DNA of 64,000 nucleotides from Theodoxus fluviatilis (taxonomy: Eukaryota > Mollusca > Gastropoda > Cycloneritida > Neritidae). Each line of letters opens with the position of its first letter. Position 1 is the stretch's first letter. Shown here in pieces: positions 11,371-22,619 of the stretch. A model generated the notes under the pieces. That model made no database searches and was not told the origin of the DNA. It saw only the letters and a program-made list of their open reading frames with translations. The stretch covers positions 270,001 to 334,000 of the forward strand of contig JAWQFJ010001797.1 of NCBI GenBank assembly GCA_034096865.1, given 5' to 3'. The translations under genes and the position numbers were made by a program.

Positions 11371-11651
11371 TTTAAAAATTTTAAATGCCAAAACCTGGAG
11401 GTTCAGCGCCAGCGGTTTTTATCAAGCTTTTTTCTCCAAGTCCTTGCTATAAGTAAAAGAACGCTATGAACGACTTTGCGTTACTCTCACCTCGCCTCAC
11501 CTTATCCCCGTAACCCAGTGGTGGGTCGCTCGGGCGTCGTGGGTGCTCCATTCAGCCATCTCCATCCCTCTCTGTCTTCTGTCGTCCTCTGCGCGTCGCC
11601 GATGGCGAGGCCATTCCATTCACCAATGTTGTCCTCCAATCGGGTGCAGGC

Positions 11652-11732
11652 CGTTACGCCCAACCCTAACCCTAACCCTAACCCTAACCCTAACCCTCAG
11701 GCACGGGGCATTCAGGCAAAAGGGGCGTAACG
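11652..11732. repeat. Interstitial telomeric repeat bracketed by an inverted repeat
   Basis: (CCCTAA)n of nearly six units occupies 11662-11697, i.e. TTAGGG on the minus strand. A perfect 10-bp inverted repeat, CGTTACGCCC at 11652-11661 and GGGCGTAACG at 11723-11732, brackets it. The tract is far too short to be a chromosome end and unique DNA continues on both sides. Confidence 0.93.
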
Positions 11733-13508
11733 TCCAGGATCCCTCCCATCTCTTCTTTTTCTCCTGCCTCCTGTTACGGTGCCTTGCTAGACGATCTTTG
11801 CAAGACTTGTTGATCGTGAGACATACCCGTATCATCCTAATTTGTATTTCTCCACGATTGTGAGGAAGTCGTCAGGTGGACCGATGTGTTGCTCTAAGGC
11901 CTTCAAATCCCTGCAACATGAGTGACGTTAGAAAGTGCAAGTCAAAATATGTGACGTCATAGTGAAAAGCGTTGTCCTCGTCAGTGCTTTCTTGCTGAGA
12001 CACGGTGGAGCTTGCTTCACGAGCAGAACATCCTGGGCCGTCTGTGTGGAAACAGCCGCGTAATAGTGACTTTGCACGCATGTTGTGGTGTTTCTGGTCA
12101 CGAAGAAAAATAAAGGCCCACATAATAAAAAATCTGCTGCTTTGAACCCTTTCTGGACACACTTTGGAAAAACAGCCCACACGCTTCACGTCTCGCTTAC
12201 ATGTACCACCATCGTTTTTGTCTGTGATGCTCTCATAATAGGGTCTTCCCGTCTTTCAGTCTCGTTCCATCAGAGGATTTCGCCATTCGTCCCATGGTAA
12301 GACGCCCAACGGAGTGTGTCCTTTGTCGTACGGCCTTCTGTTTATCAAGTGCGTCGTCTCACTTCTCCACTTGCAAGTTGAGAGCGAGCTTGCATTTTTC
12401 GCACAGGCGCCAGTCGGTCTGTGAGATTTTCACACGTTTGCATTAAAAGAGCCATTCGAAGCTAGCGTAGTCGAAAAACACACCGAGAACGATAAGGCAG
12501 AATATCAAGTGAGTTCGCACGTCCATAGTCGACATTGCTTGTTTTCGCAGCATGGTGCGACCACCTGTCTTCCCGTGTTCTCACGTGGGACTGGGCACGC
12601 ATGCTTGCCCCTGTGAAGAGCCCTTTTCGTGCGTTCTCGCTCGCTTGGCTGCAGCTATTTCCTGGCGCGCAGAAGCAAACCCTCACTTCCGTTCTCCAAC
12701 TCCCTCTCTACACCTTGATGCAGCGACTCGGTAACATCGCCAATGGGGCATGCAGGGTGTAATAGGTTCGACTCTTTGTGACGAGGACTCGGCCGATGTA
12801 CCTTCTCGCGTGCTTTGCGTCATCAGGAGTCAGACAACACTTCGCGATGACCTGGCCATGTCGACGTCGAACCTTCTCCGATGAGGAAGCACATCCGTCG
12901 CCACAACGTCGAGCCCTGGCGTACGCAAGCGGGTGTCTGGCGCCGTTTCAAAACCGTCTCGCCTGGTAGGAAATGGCCTCGGGGGCTCGCGCCAACGGAA
13001 AAGGCGCGCAATGTGTGTCTGGCGTCGAAGCCTTTTTTTAAAATTTAGAGCTAGGACATCATGAGCATTTCCAAACAAAACCTCTTTATGGTCCATAAAC
13101 TTGGAGACGATGTCGTCCCACAAGTGTCCGGATTCCGGGTGGGAGTTGGCTAATGGGACGACCCCATTCAGGAAGAGGGTGGTTGATCGCACCCCTGCCC
13201 TCCTCGATTGTCCCGGTAAAGCCAGGCACGCTGCCTTTGGAGGTACGGGGATCCCTGTAGAGCGGTCGTCGCCACTCGGTAACGCACTCGCATCCTGCCC
13301 TGCCCTTTGTGTGGGGAGGCAGGGGGTGTCGAGGGGTAGAACTGATTGGAAGTTAATGGATTAGGGCCGGAGTTGGGGGGGTAGAGTTGGGGGAGAAAGT
13401 GAGGGGTAGGGGAGAGGATTGAAGTTCAGATGGTGTGGGTTAAAATGTGGTCGATTCTGACCACGAGGTTGAAGAGGAAGAAGGGGCTGGAGGTTAGGAG
13501 GAGAATGG
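11733..13508. other. Unique CpG-containing DNA, no gene recognised
   Basis: The longest non-repeat frame is on the minus strand at 13192-12830 (120 codons); I do not recognise it. No splice-supported exon chain was found. Confidence 0.45.
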
Positions 13509-13670
13509 TATCATGTTCGTGTGCGTGCGTGCATGCGTGCGCGTGTGTGTGTATGTGTATGTGTGTGCGTGACCGTTTGTGTATGCGTGTGTGCGCGCGC
13601 AACGTGTGTGTGCTTACGTATTTGAGGATATGTACCTGTGCTGTGGACGATGCGTGCGTGTGTGTGTGTA

Positions 13671-13720
<50 letters not shown>

Positions 13721-13892
13721 TGTGTGCGTGTGTGTGCTTACGTATTTCAGGATATGTACCTGTGCTGTGGGGGGTGCGTGTGTGTGTGTATGTGTGTGTG
13801 TGTGTGTGTGTGTGCGTGCGTGTGTGTATGCATGTGTGTGTGCGTGTGTGTATGTGTGTGTATGTGTGTGCGTGCGTGTGTGTGTTGAGTGT
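13509..13892. repeat. (GT)n array with a duplicated unique island
   Basis: GT-rich DNA containing GATATGTACCTGTGCTGTGG at 13627 and again at 13751, with matching flanks (TGTGCTTACGTATTT). The islands are 124 bp apart. Confidence 0.93.
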
Positions 13893-14640
13893 GTTCTTTC
13901 AAAGAGGTTTACACACACAGTTCTGTGAATGAATGGTGGTCAAGACTAAGCAGGGACATATTATTACCACGTGCAGAAGTTCTGGGCTCTTTCGTTCAGT
14001 AGATGCAGCTGCCCCACGGTGAAATCCTTTATCTAAAGTACGTGTATTGACTGCCCTATGCACTCGCAGGACAACGTCTTTGCAACGTAACATGATACAG
14101 AAGTGAAGAGCAGCAAATTTTCCAAGCGATTTTCCCTGGTGAGGGAGTTGCGGATCTTCTGGCACTGAATGCGACATCTCGCTCCATTCATCGGCACACA
14201 TTGGCCGCTCCAAATAAGGACTGTATCCACCAGCAGGAAGTCCTGCTTAGTCACTGCTCATTCTATTTATCTTATAAAAATGTATGCATGCAAACTTTAG
14301 TTTTGTTTCACTTTTCATTGGACTTGAGGCGACAAGCGTTCCGTGTGGAAGAAGACGTCACTACGATACGGCACATGCGTCTTCCTTGCTGTGTGACGTC
14401 AGGAAACGCCTGCTGAAACGCGCCCCACGGGCCAGAACATGAAAGCAGAGGTGATAAAAACTGACTAACAGCAGCAGGAACAAGACGAAAAACAGAGCCC
14501 AGTCTTCAAAAAGGGCCGCAGCGGTCAGCCCCCCCTAGGTATAATTGTCAACTTCGATTATGTACAGGTTTCATCTTCCCTCATTAACACAGGTCTATCT
14601 ATGAGTCACTCGTGCACACTGGCAAAGGCGGGTTCTAGTT
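13893..14640. other. Unique DNA, no gene recognised
   Basis: Frames up to 104 codons without recognisable similarity. Confidence 0.45.
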
Positions 14641-14669
14641 TAGTGCGGTCTCTCACTGCAGTGCTAACT

Positions 14670-14800
14670 TGGTAGGAGTAATGGTGGGGAGAGGCTTTGA
14701 CTCGCGTTTGTGATTGTAATGTGATCCAAAGGTCGACGGTTCAATCCTCGCTTGAAGCCCCTGCAATGTTTGCATAATTTATGCAGGTCTAACACCCTTG
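14670..14800 (+). repeat. Possible tRNA-derived SINE fragment
   Basis: GGTTCAATCC at about 14740 fits a polymerase III B box. The preceding 60 bp (GGGGAGAGGCTTTGACTCGC and following) has the spacing of a decayed tRNA body. No poly(A) or microsatellite tail is evident, so the element limits are guesses. Confidence 0.35.
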
Positions 14801-15018
14801 TCACTTACATGTATTGTAGTCCTTTGTTGCAGTGGAAGCCTGCCTAGTCATCGAGGACTTCATCGCCAGCTGTGTTCGTGTGATATGCTCTTACCTGTGA
14901 GCTACATGAGGTGTCTACAACTTCAAATGGATATAGTGATGATGCCTTGGGCAACATGGCGATAATGCTGTTGTGTTGTGTTGTGTAAATGCAAGCCAGC
15001 GTCGCGCGCTCGCACCAT

Positions 15019-15066
<48 letters not shown>

Positions 15067-15276
15067 CAGAGAGAGAGAGACAGAGAGACAGAGAGAGAGT
15101 CAGAGAGACAGAGAGACAGAGAGAGAGTCAGAGAGACAGACAGACAGACAGACATACAGACAGACAGACAGACAAGACAACACAAGACAAGACCAGACAG
15201 ACAGACGAGAGAGAGAGAGAGACAGACAGACAGACGAGAGAGAGACAGACAGACAGACAGAGACAGAGAGAGAGAG
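15019..15276. repeat. (GA)n / (GACA)n compound microsatellite
   Basis: GA dinucleotides interspersed with GACA blocks. Confidence 0.95.
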
Positions 15277-15570
15277 CACTGGTTGGGGTGGTGTGGAGGG
15301 TGGGGGAATGCGAATTAAACAAGACAGCTTACAGGAATGAAAATCGAAATGCCAGCCCCTAAACCTCTCCACACCCTGCGAATTTGGCACTAGCATTTTA
15401 ATTCAGGCTACATAAAGTTTATATATAAAGCAAACTCATAAAGAAAAACAATTAGAGAGAATCTATAACGTAAAGCAAATCTGTGGCGAGATGAATACGT
15501 CACGGTTATGGAAGTCCTTCATGCTCAGCCAACACCCGTCAGGGGAAAAGCTGTAAATGATTCGGACCTC
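15277..15570. other. No gene seen
   Basis: AT-rich unique DNA between two arrays. Confidence 0.5.
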
Positions 15571-15842
15571 GGAATGAATGAATGATTGAAAAGATGGATG
15601 AATTAATGAACGAATGGACGAATGAACGAACGAGTAAACGAACGGAGGGGAGAATGAAAGAATGACTGAATGAATGGAGTCTTACGGATGAACGAATGAA
15701 CAAACGGACGGAAGAATTACAGAAAGAAGGAAGGAAAGAAAGAAAGAAAGAAAGAAAGAAAGAATGAATGAATGAATGAATGAATGAATGAATGAATGAA
15801 TGAATGAATAAATGAATGAATGGATGACTGACTGACTGACTG
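15571..15842. repeat. (GAAT)n / (GAAC)n / (GAAA)n tetranucleotide array
   Basis: Degenerate GAAT and GAAC repeats, a GAAA run at about 15735-15762, a clean GAAT run at about 15763-15820, and a short GACT end. Confidence 0.93.
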
Positions 15843-16420
15843 GAGTCTTACGGCACATCCGCCTCTATTGGTATGTAAAGTCATTGATAACGAAAATCAT
15901 TTGAGCTCGTCGGAACATGATCAAGTCATGATTCCCCTAGCCGCTGGCCTTGTACCACCACACGGCTGGAGAGCCAGGCCAGGGGGAGTGTCAAAACTTC
16001 CACCTCTTTTGGTAGCGTTTCGCATACTGGACGGGTCAAAGGGTAGAGGTCAGACAAATATCAGCCAACTCTCCTCGAGTATAAAGGGTATGAGAAGGAT
16101 CACTCGGACAGAAAAACCATGGGCAGACTGGGCTCATTAGCCATGGCAGGCAGCCAGTCTAGGGGAGGGACCCCCGATACACGTTCTATGGATGAAGACG
16201 GAGATGCAGGACCCCTGTGGTGCCGCCAAACCTCTGCATCACGCAATACGCATCATGATGAATTGCGCGCGCTCAACTTCACGATGTGGTGCTCGTCCTC
16301 TGGGGTTCCGCCGGGGAGGGGGCCGGGCCTACAGCCTCGAATGGGCCCACCCTCAGCTACCGGAGGTCACCTTGCCTCTACTTGTCCGACCAGGAGAAGA
16401 GGAGTGAGGGAAAATGCTAC
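15843..16420 (+). other. Decayed repeat DNA upstream of LINE relic
   Basis: Contains GGAGTCTTACGGCACATCCG at 15842-15861, a phrase with diverged relatives near 15675 and 18960. Frames of 71-135 codons overlap in different registers, as expected of a frameshifted retroelement body, but no domain can be named with confidence. Confidence 0.35.
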
Positions 16421-16603
16421 TGGTCGAGAGAAGACGTCAATAGAGAGAAACGTCAACATCATGCAGTGGAATGCCCCCACCATGATGCACTTAGAAGAGC
16501 CACATGGCCAGACCCAACACCAGTGAGGAGCAAACTCTATGGCAACCTGGAGGAGCTGCGGAGAACAGCTGCATTTGTGCGGGCGACTGGCGCAATCATC
16601 TAG
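16421..16603 (+). pseudogene. C-terminal relic of a LINE polyprotein
   Basis: The last 60 codons before TAG 16601-16603 contain HAVECPHHDALRRATWP, the H...C end of a LINE C-terminal zinc knuckle. They continue to a closing motif LYGNLEELRRTAAFVRATG, which resembles the typical C-terminal signature of RNase-H-bearing LINE proteins (I/Nimb/R1-like groups). The upstream cysteine pair, RNase H and RT are not identifiable in frame, so the copy is badly degraded. It is unrelated to the intact LINE at 2.9-4.2 kb, whose C-terminus differs. Confidence 0.65.
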
Positions 16604-17950
16604 CGATCTACAAGAAGAAGCTGGCCTTGTAAGAATGGTGAGGGTGTGCATGTGTTCTCACCCTCAACCCACAAGAGTCGGACCTCAGGCGGGGACCCCT
16701 GCACCTAAGCACAGTGCTCGGCTCTGTATCCGGCACTTCCAAAGCTGCGCACAAATCATCGATTTGTCATGGACTAAATTCTACACTATAAGACCTCCAC
16801 ACATCTGTACTACATGTGAGAAAAACTATGTACAGTCTGTTGCTTTTCCTGGAAGGAGCACTGGTTGAAAGGACAACCGAATAATCAAAATATGTTCAGT
16901 ATCATGCAGCTTGTCTTAGTTTTTCATCATGTGGACTTTGTTCTGTCAACCTAAGGCGAGCAGCCCTACATCGTCTTCGAAAGCACCACGGAGAAAATCT
17001 CACACACTACCTTCAGAGCTGCCTGGTGGCCCGAGGAGAGCTTCTGGCTCCATCCGACTTTGCGTTTACTGATCGGCTGGCGAGGGAGCCAGATTTTTCA
17101 CACCGCATTACTAATGATGTAACTGGCAGGCGCGGCGTTAAACACTTCAGCAGGACGGCACCGCGGATCAAAGCGTGCGCGGCGTGCAGCTCGGCACGTC
17201 ACGCTCCAAGAGGTCTCCGTGCGCTGATGGAAGACAGATGGGGAGATAGAGGCCAAACGGATGCCGCACCCGGATTGGGTCCTGCCTCTGCCTCTCCCTC
17301 CGCCTCGCCGCCTGCTCCTGCAGGAAAGGAAGCGTGGCATTTCTACCCGTGCGGGATTAGCTGCTGATGAAAACGTGCACACCAACGCCTCTCGGACTGC
17401 ACGTAACTCACGGCCCGCCGCGATGACTTCGTGCACATGAAAACATTTGCAGAGGGATGCGTGTCGGAGATCGTTGTCTCGAGATTGGTTGATTACTTGT
17501 CTGGTTCTTTCTGGTGTCCTCGGAGACGTTTTGTGTGATGGCGATTACGTTGTTAATACAAAGAACTCATACTGCACTATTTCATACTATATATTAAATG
17601 GATCGTACATGAGTTTTTGTTTGCTATGCTTTTATTCTATCGAGAAAGATAACTTTGAATTGCAATATTTTCTCATCTACGATCATAAGAAAGGCAGTTG
17701 TATAATGCAAGGATAAGCACTTGTGATTAGAGATTCATTTTCACGTTCATAATCATTATGTACACACCGCGCGGAAAATATACAGTTCAAAAGAGATCTT
17801 TGCAGTTTGGTAGTGTCAACAGCTTTTTCAGCTGGTGAAATCAAGAAGGAACGGGCAGTAATCTGGGGGAAGATTACATTTCTTAAAAAAATCAGAGTGC
17901 GTGGGATATGTAAACGTACAATGCCCTTCGTATATCAAAGGTATAGATTA
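16604..17950. other. No gene recognised
   Basis: CpG-containing unique DNA. Frames of 89-113 codons do not resemble known families. Confidence 0.45.
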
Positions 17951-17951
17951 T

Positions 17952-18000
17952 CAAGATGGCGGAAGTGCAGGTCTCGCATAACGAGGAACAACGAGACTGA
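17952..18000 (+). promoter_or_regulatory. TISU/YY1-like start with a 14-codon frame
   Basis: CAAGATGGCGGA matches 11 of 12 positions of the TISU consensus SAASATGGCGGC and overlaps an ETS-type GCGGAAGTG. The frame from the ATG at 17956 ends at TGA 17998-18000 after 14 codons. GTCTCG after CAG (17971) is a poor donor. It could be a core promoter element of an unseen gene or chance. Confidence 0.3.
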
Positions 18001-19660
18001 AATCAGTCGGCGGAGACATCCATCATGTGCCGAGTCCACCCTGCAGTCACAGAGGAATTCGCATGATGTTGTCATGTTGCCCAGAACGCAACATACATCG
18101 CGCTACAGCAATACGGCACTTCAAAGCTAGACTCGAGACAAGAGGTTGCGACGTACAAGACTGCTCGCTGTTCACCTCTTTTCTGAACAGGAGCATTTAG
18201 GGTGGGGGTGGGGGATGGGGGAGGGTGGGGGTGGTGGTGGGGAATGATCATGGATGCAACGCAGTGTGAATGACGGCATTCGAGCCATACAGGCACTAGC
18301 AGCATTCCCGACGAACCTCACTACAGCTACGCGGAAGAAGCCTGTCATCTACGATTGCTGCACGTGAGTCAAGAGCCAGGAATGCGACAACGTGTGGACT
18401 TGTTGTCTGCGAAAATGCTGACACTTGTCATGACCTAATTGTGAAGTGTGCCAATTACGTCTCTCACTCTGTGACGTGTGTAATCCGCAGACAAATCCGA
18501 GCCAGCAAAGTGACAAAAGTGCATGGATAAGTTTTAGATAATTCACCTGAGAATGCTCAAACAACAAAACTGAACTTCTCGCTGGCTGACAGCGAAAATC
18601 CGCATCATAATACAGTCCTGTCACTATCATTTATTGTTTCAAATAAATCATTCACATTTTATTATTTAGAAACATATGTCGCCGACCAATGCAAACGATA
18701 AACTGCATATAATATATACAAAGTGTAAAGGTGCTGAACACATACGCGTTTCCAGAGTTAAGCGCATTCGGTTCTTTGTTTGTATGTATGTTTGTTTGTT
18801 TCATCTTAATTCAGCAAAGGGATATAAAACACCTGCGTGTTAGTGTGTGCAAGCAAGTTAGCTACGGTAAGTTTGTGTAAAAGGGAAGGAAGGAAAAACA
18901 AGGCTTAAAGGTCTTTCAGCTACATAAGGCCTCAACATTTGATTGATGGAGGGTGGAAGGAGTTTTATGGCCTATCCGCCTTTAAAGTCTATAGTAGGCC
19001 TAAACATTTCATTGAGAAATTGTTGACAGTTAAAACGTAGATTTATGCAAATAGACCATTAGGACAAAATTCGCCACGTACACAAGAACGGCATCCCCGA
19101 CTCATTCACGACTGATGAAAAAATTCGGATCATAGAGAAATTTGAAGAAGCGCTCTGGGGTGTCCATTTGTGGAGATAGTGAAGAAGATTCTGCTGGACC
19201 TGCTCCTACGATCATTGGAGAGACACGAAAAGATGGACGAGTGCCGACTCTGTTACATTTCAGTTGTGTGTCATGCATCACAATGTGCGGCCCTTCAACA
19301 GCATGATTTCGCCATCGCATTAAACATTAATTATTTCATCGTTCAAATGCAATGACAGATAATTCTACACCAACGGACGCAGCATGTGATTCATCAGAGA
19401 CAATGCATTACGCTATTGCTGATGTGATGTGCTTGAGTTATTTGGAAGGACCTAAAAATCTTCCGCTGGCTCTGGTCTCCAGGGATACGGGTGGATTGCG
19501 GGGGCGTGCCACCGTCTCCGCCAGCGTTGCGTGTTGTGTGAAAACCTTTGTGTCCTTCCACCATAAGGCTCAAGTCGACGCTACCAAGTGTCATTGGTCA
19601 TCGTCTGTATGTAAGGCACGAACCGCTTTTCTCCATGTGTACTCTCATGAGGTCAATGGA
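18001..19660. other. Unique DNA, no gene recognised
   Basis: Includes a G-rich run at about 18197-18241 and a diverged copy of the ATCCGCCT-containing repeat phrase near 18960. No supported gene. Confidence 0.45.
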
Positions 19661-19663
<3 letters not shown>

Positions 19664-19724
<61 letters not shown>

Positions 19725-19740
19725 AGCGAGGGAAACAGAA

Positions 19741-19775
<35 letters not shown>

Positions 19776-19925
19776 CACACACACACAGACACACACACAC
19801 ACAGACAGACACACACACACACACAGACACACACACAGACAGACACACACACACAGACAGACACACACACACAGACAGACACACAGACACACACACACAG
19901 ACAGACACACACACACAGACATATA
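19664..19925. repeat. (GA)n then (GACA)n/(CA)n microsatellite
   Basis: GA array 19664-19718, then GACA and CACACAGACA mixtures to about 19925. Confidence 0.95.
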
Positions 19926-20059
19926 CACAGACGGGGCTGAGGGTGGGTAAGGAGGGAAGGAGGGAGTGGACGTAAACACACTTACGTGATTTGCAATCAT
20001 GTCATTTCTATACCTTCGCATGTCTGAAAGTACGTGAACTGAGGGTTATGACATAGGTC

Positions 20060-20092
<33 letters not shown>

Positions 20093-21012
20093 TGCTACTT
20101 CGTAGGGGTTGGTATCGTGTCTGAACTGGTCTCGGGTTAAATCTGTCTCTCCTTGACAAAGACTAGTCTTTCTTCATGAGGCATTCATGGTGTTTCGTGC
20201 TGCTACCAGTTCACGAACGCAAAATCATCTGCACCCGCAAATAAAAGAGACCTTTTCTCCCTGGAGACCACATTCCTGGTGCCACACTGCTCTCAAAGAG
20301 CGTGAAGCTGATAAGAAGGCCCCATGCACTGGCTGCCTCGCTAACTTCATTAGCCCCAAACCACATGCTCGGTGGTCATGCATCACAGTACACTCAATAA
20401 CAGAAGGTGAATAAGTGCTCGCGTTGTGAAGATCCTCGCTAGCAGTTGCAAAAAAATAATGAGGACGTAGCGACGAGACGGCAACAATTTTCACAAGTCA
20501 AACCGCTCATCAGCCACGCTTCGCTAGCTCCGAATGTGTTCCAAGTACATGCTGTTACGTTAACTGTCAATGCCCGACTTGTGGTCCTCTGCTTGATCTT
20601 GGTTTGTGCGCGGTGGTTCGAGGCAAGCCTTGCCAGCGGGAAGCCTTTTCAGCTCTATCACGTGACGCTGTTGTGTGTATTGACGACTGTACCCAGCACT
20701 CCGAATTTAAGAATGTATGTGCTCTCTTCTGCAAAGGTTGTAAGCCCGCCTTTTCAGGTCGGTACTTCAACCATCTGGACGTCTTTCGTTATGGTGCCTG
20801 GTACATTCGTGACACTTGGCATCCGTGGATCTGTCTCGCAATTTCACTTCCAACATTCCCTTTGAAAAGATATATCTTTCATGTGGAAGCATTTTTAACT
20901 CAACGGTTTCTCGGACTTTTTTCTCTAGGAAATCATACATGCTTTTACTGTTTATCTCTATTTGCAGCAGTATCATTTGCATCAGTATGGACAGTCAGAA
21001 AGGCAGACGGAT
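19926..21012. other. Unique DNA with a 30-bp poly(C) run
   Basis: C homopolymer at 20061-20090. Overlapping frames at 20446-21000 on + show no recognisable domain. No gene called. Confidence 0.45.
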
Positions 21013-21054
21013 ACACACACAAACACACACGCACGTACGCAAGCACGCACGCAC

Positions 21055-21090
<36 letters not shown>

Positions 21091-21146
21091 TCAAGTCAGA
21101 GGCCTGGACAGGCTGATCCTATCAATAGACAGACGGATAGATGAAG

Positions 21147-21242
<96 letters not shown>
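21013..21242. repeat. (CA)n and (GA)n microsatellites
   Basis: CA array 21013-21088 and GA array 21151-21234, ending in a G run. Confidence 0.95.
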
Positions 21243-22619
21243 TTAAATAAACGGACACATCTTTGCAGTTACTACCTCCAAAAAGATGTAGAGGACACTG
21301 CTTTACGAATTCAAGTCATTGCTCCCTTCTACACAGCTAATACACAAACCGTGCATCTTCCAAGAATCTCTCATGGGCCTCTTTTATCAGACTTCATCTG
21401 CAGTATCGTTTCCTCACAGAACGGCGCCTCCATATTTTGTTCAAATTTTCGCATGCACACACCACAATTTATTCAAGCATCCATTTCCTCCTATCTCAAG
21501 AGATCACAGAAGTTAATGAGCTGCCTCCGCACTCATCGCTCATTGTCTCTGATAGGGCGAAGAGCACGGGCGCCGACGGCCTCTTCGATAAGGCGCACTG
21601 GCTGGCCACGGTTTTATCACCACAAGATCCCCCACATCAAAAGTTATTCTTCCTTGATAAATGTTTGCCGACACTCTGTTGTGAAAAACATGAGAAACGG
21701 ATCACACTACCGCCCCCAACCCCCACCCCCCCTCCCGGCCCAGCCCCCCACCCATTCTCCTTGAAAGCTTTTCCCTTCTGAGGGACAACTTCAAACGGTA
21801 AAAGGTGCGACCCTCCAGCGGGCCGGCTGGGAGGTAATGACGAACTGTTGTGAAAATAAAGAGGAAGGGGTGGGTAGTTGGGAGGGGTGCAGGAGACATG
21901 CAGAATGGGGCCATGGAGGGGGTGGAATGGGGGGGGATGAAGGAGGTTGAGAGGGGGATGGGTGGAGAGGGGGTGAGAACAAGGTTTGGGAAGGGGGGAT
22001 TGCGAAAGTGGGACATGAGAGGTAGAACATGGAGGAGGAAGAGAGGAGTGGGGTGGGTGGGTGGGGTGTTTCTGCAATGGGAGGTAGGGAGAGAGTAGAC
22101 AGAGTGAGAGGTAATGGAGGGGGTGTGCTAAGGCAGGGATAAGGGAGGGTGCCGAGCTCGAGGTAATCAGTGCAGCTGTGGTGCACATTCACTGGATACA
22201 GGCAGGCCAGACCAGACTGGGGGAAAGCACCAAGCCCTGACCTCAGTGAGTGTGGGACTTGGCACCCAGATCTCGCCTCCACCACCAACACGCCAGCACA
22301 GTGCCCAGATTACTTCCAAGCTTCCTTACCCCCTTCCCCATCTTGTCCCCCCCCCTATCCCTTCTCCCCAAAGCCAGTTTCCTCACTAACCCCCCACCCA
22401 CACCCACCCACCCATCGAAAAACAGTACCAGAAGCATCAACAGTAGCAGCTGCCTGGTCTAGTTTTTTTCTCTCATTCAGCTCCTCAAGAATAGTTTGTT
22501 GCTGTAGTAATGGCTTGGTTTTCTTATGGCAAAACCCACTCAGGACATGCCCACAACACGGTTTTTCAAATCCAGGTCTGCTGTAGGACTGGAAGATAAT
22601 AAGTATATGCATGTGGTGA
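21243..22619. other. No gene recognised; strand-asymmetric purine region
   Basis: 21840-22140 is strongly G/A-rich on +. Frames there are proline- and serine-rich minus-strand artefacts. Confidence 0.45.

Noticed and set aside
11662..11697. TTAGGG repeats considered as a chromosome end
   Set aside because: Only about six units, with tens of kilobases of ordinary sequence on both sides.
12830..13192. 120-codon minus frame with non-repeat composition
   Set aside because: No recognisable family, no splice support and no codon-level signal that could be judged by eye.
16442..16526. Frame reading NVNIMQWNAPTMMH, resembling the start of a LINE endonuclease domain
   Set aside because: The same bases in the next register read as a LINE C-terminus continuous with the closing motif, and the endonuclease-like frame stops after about 28 codons with no further domain.
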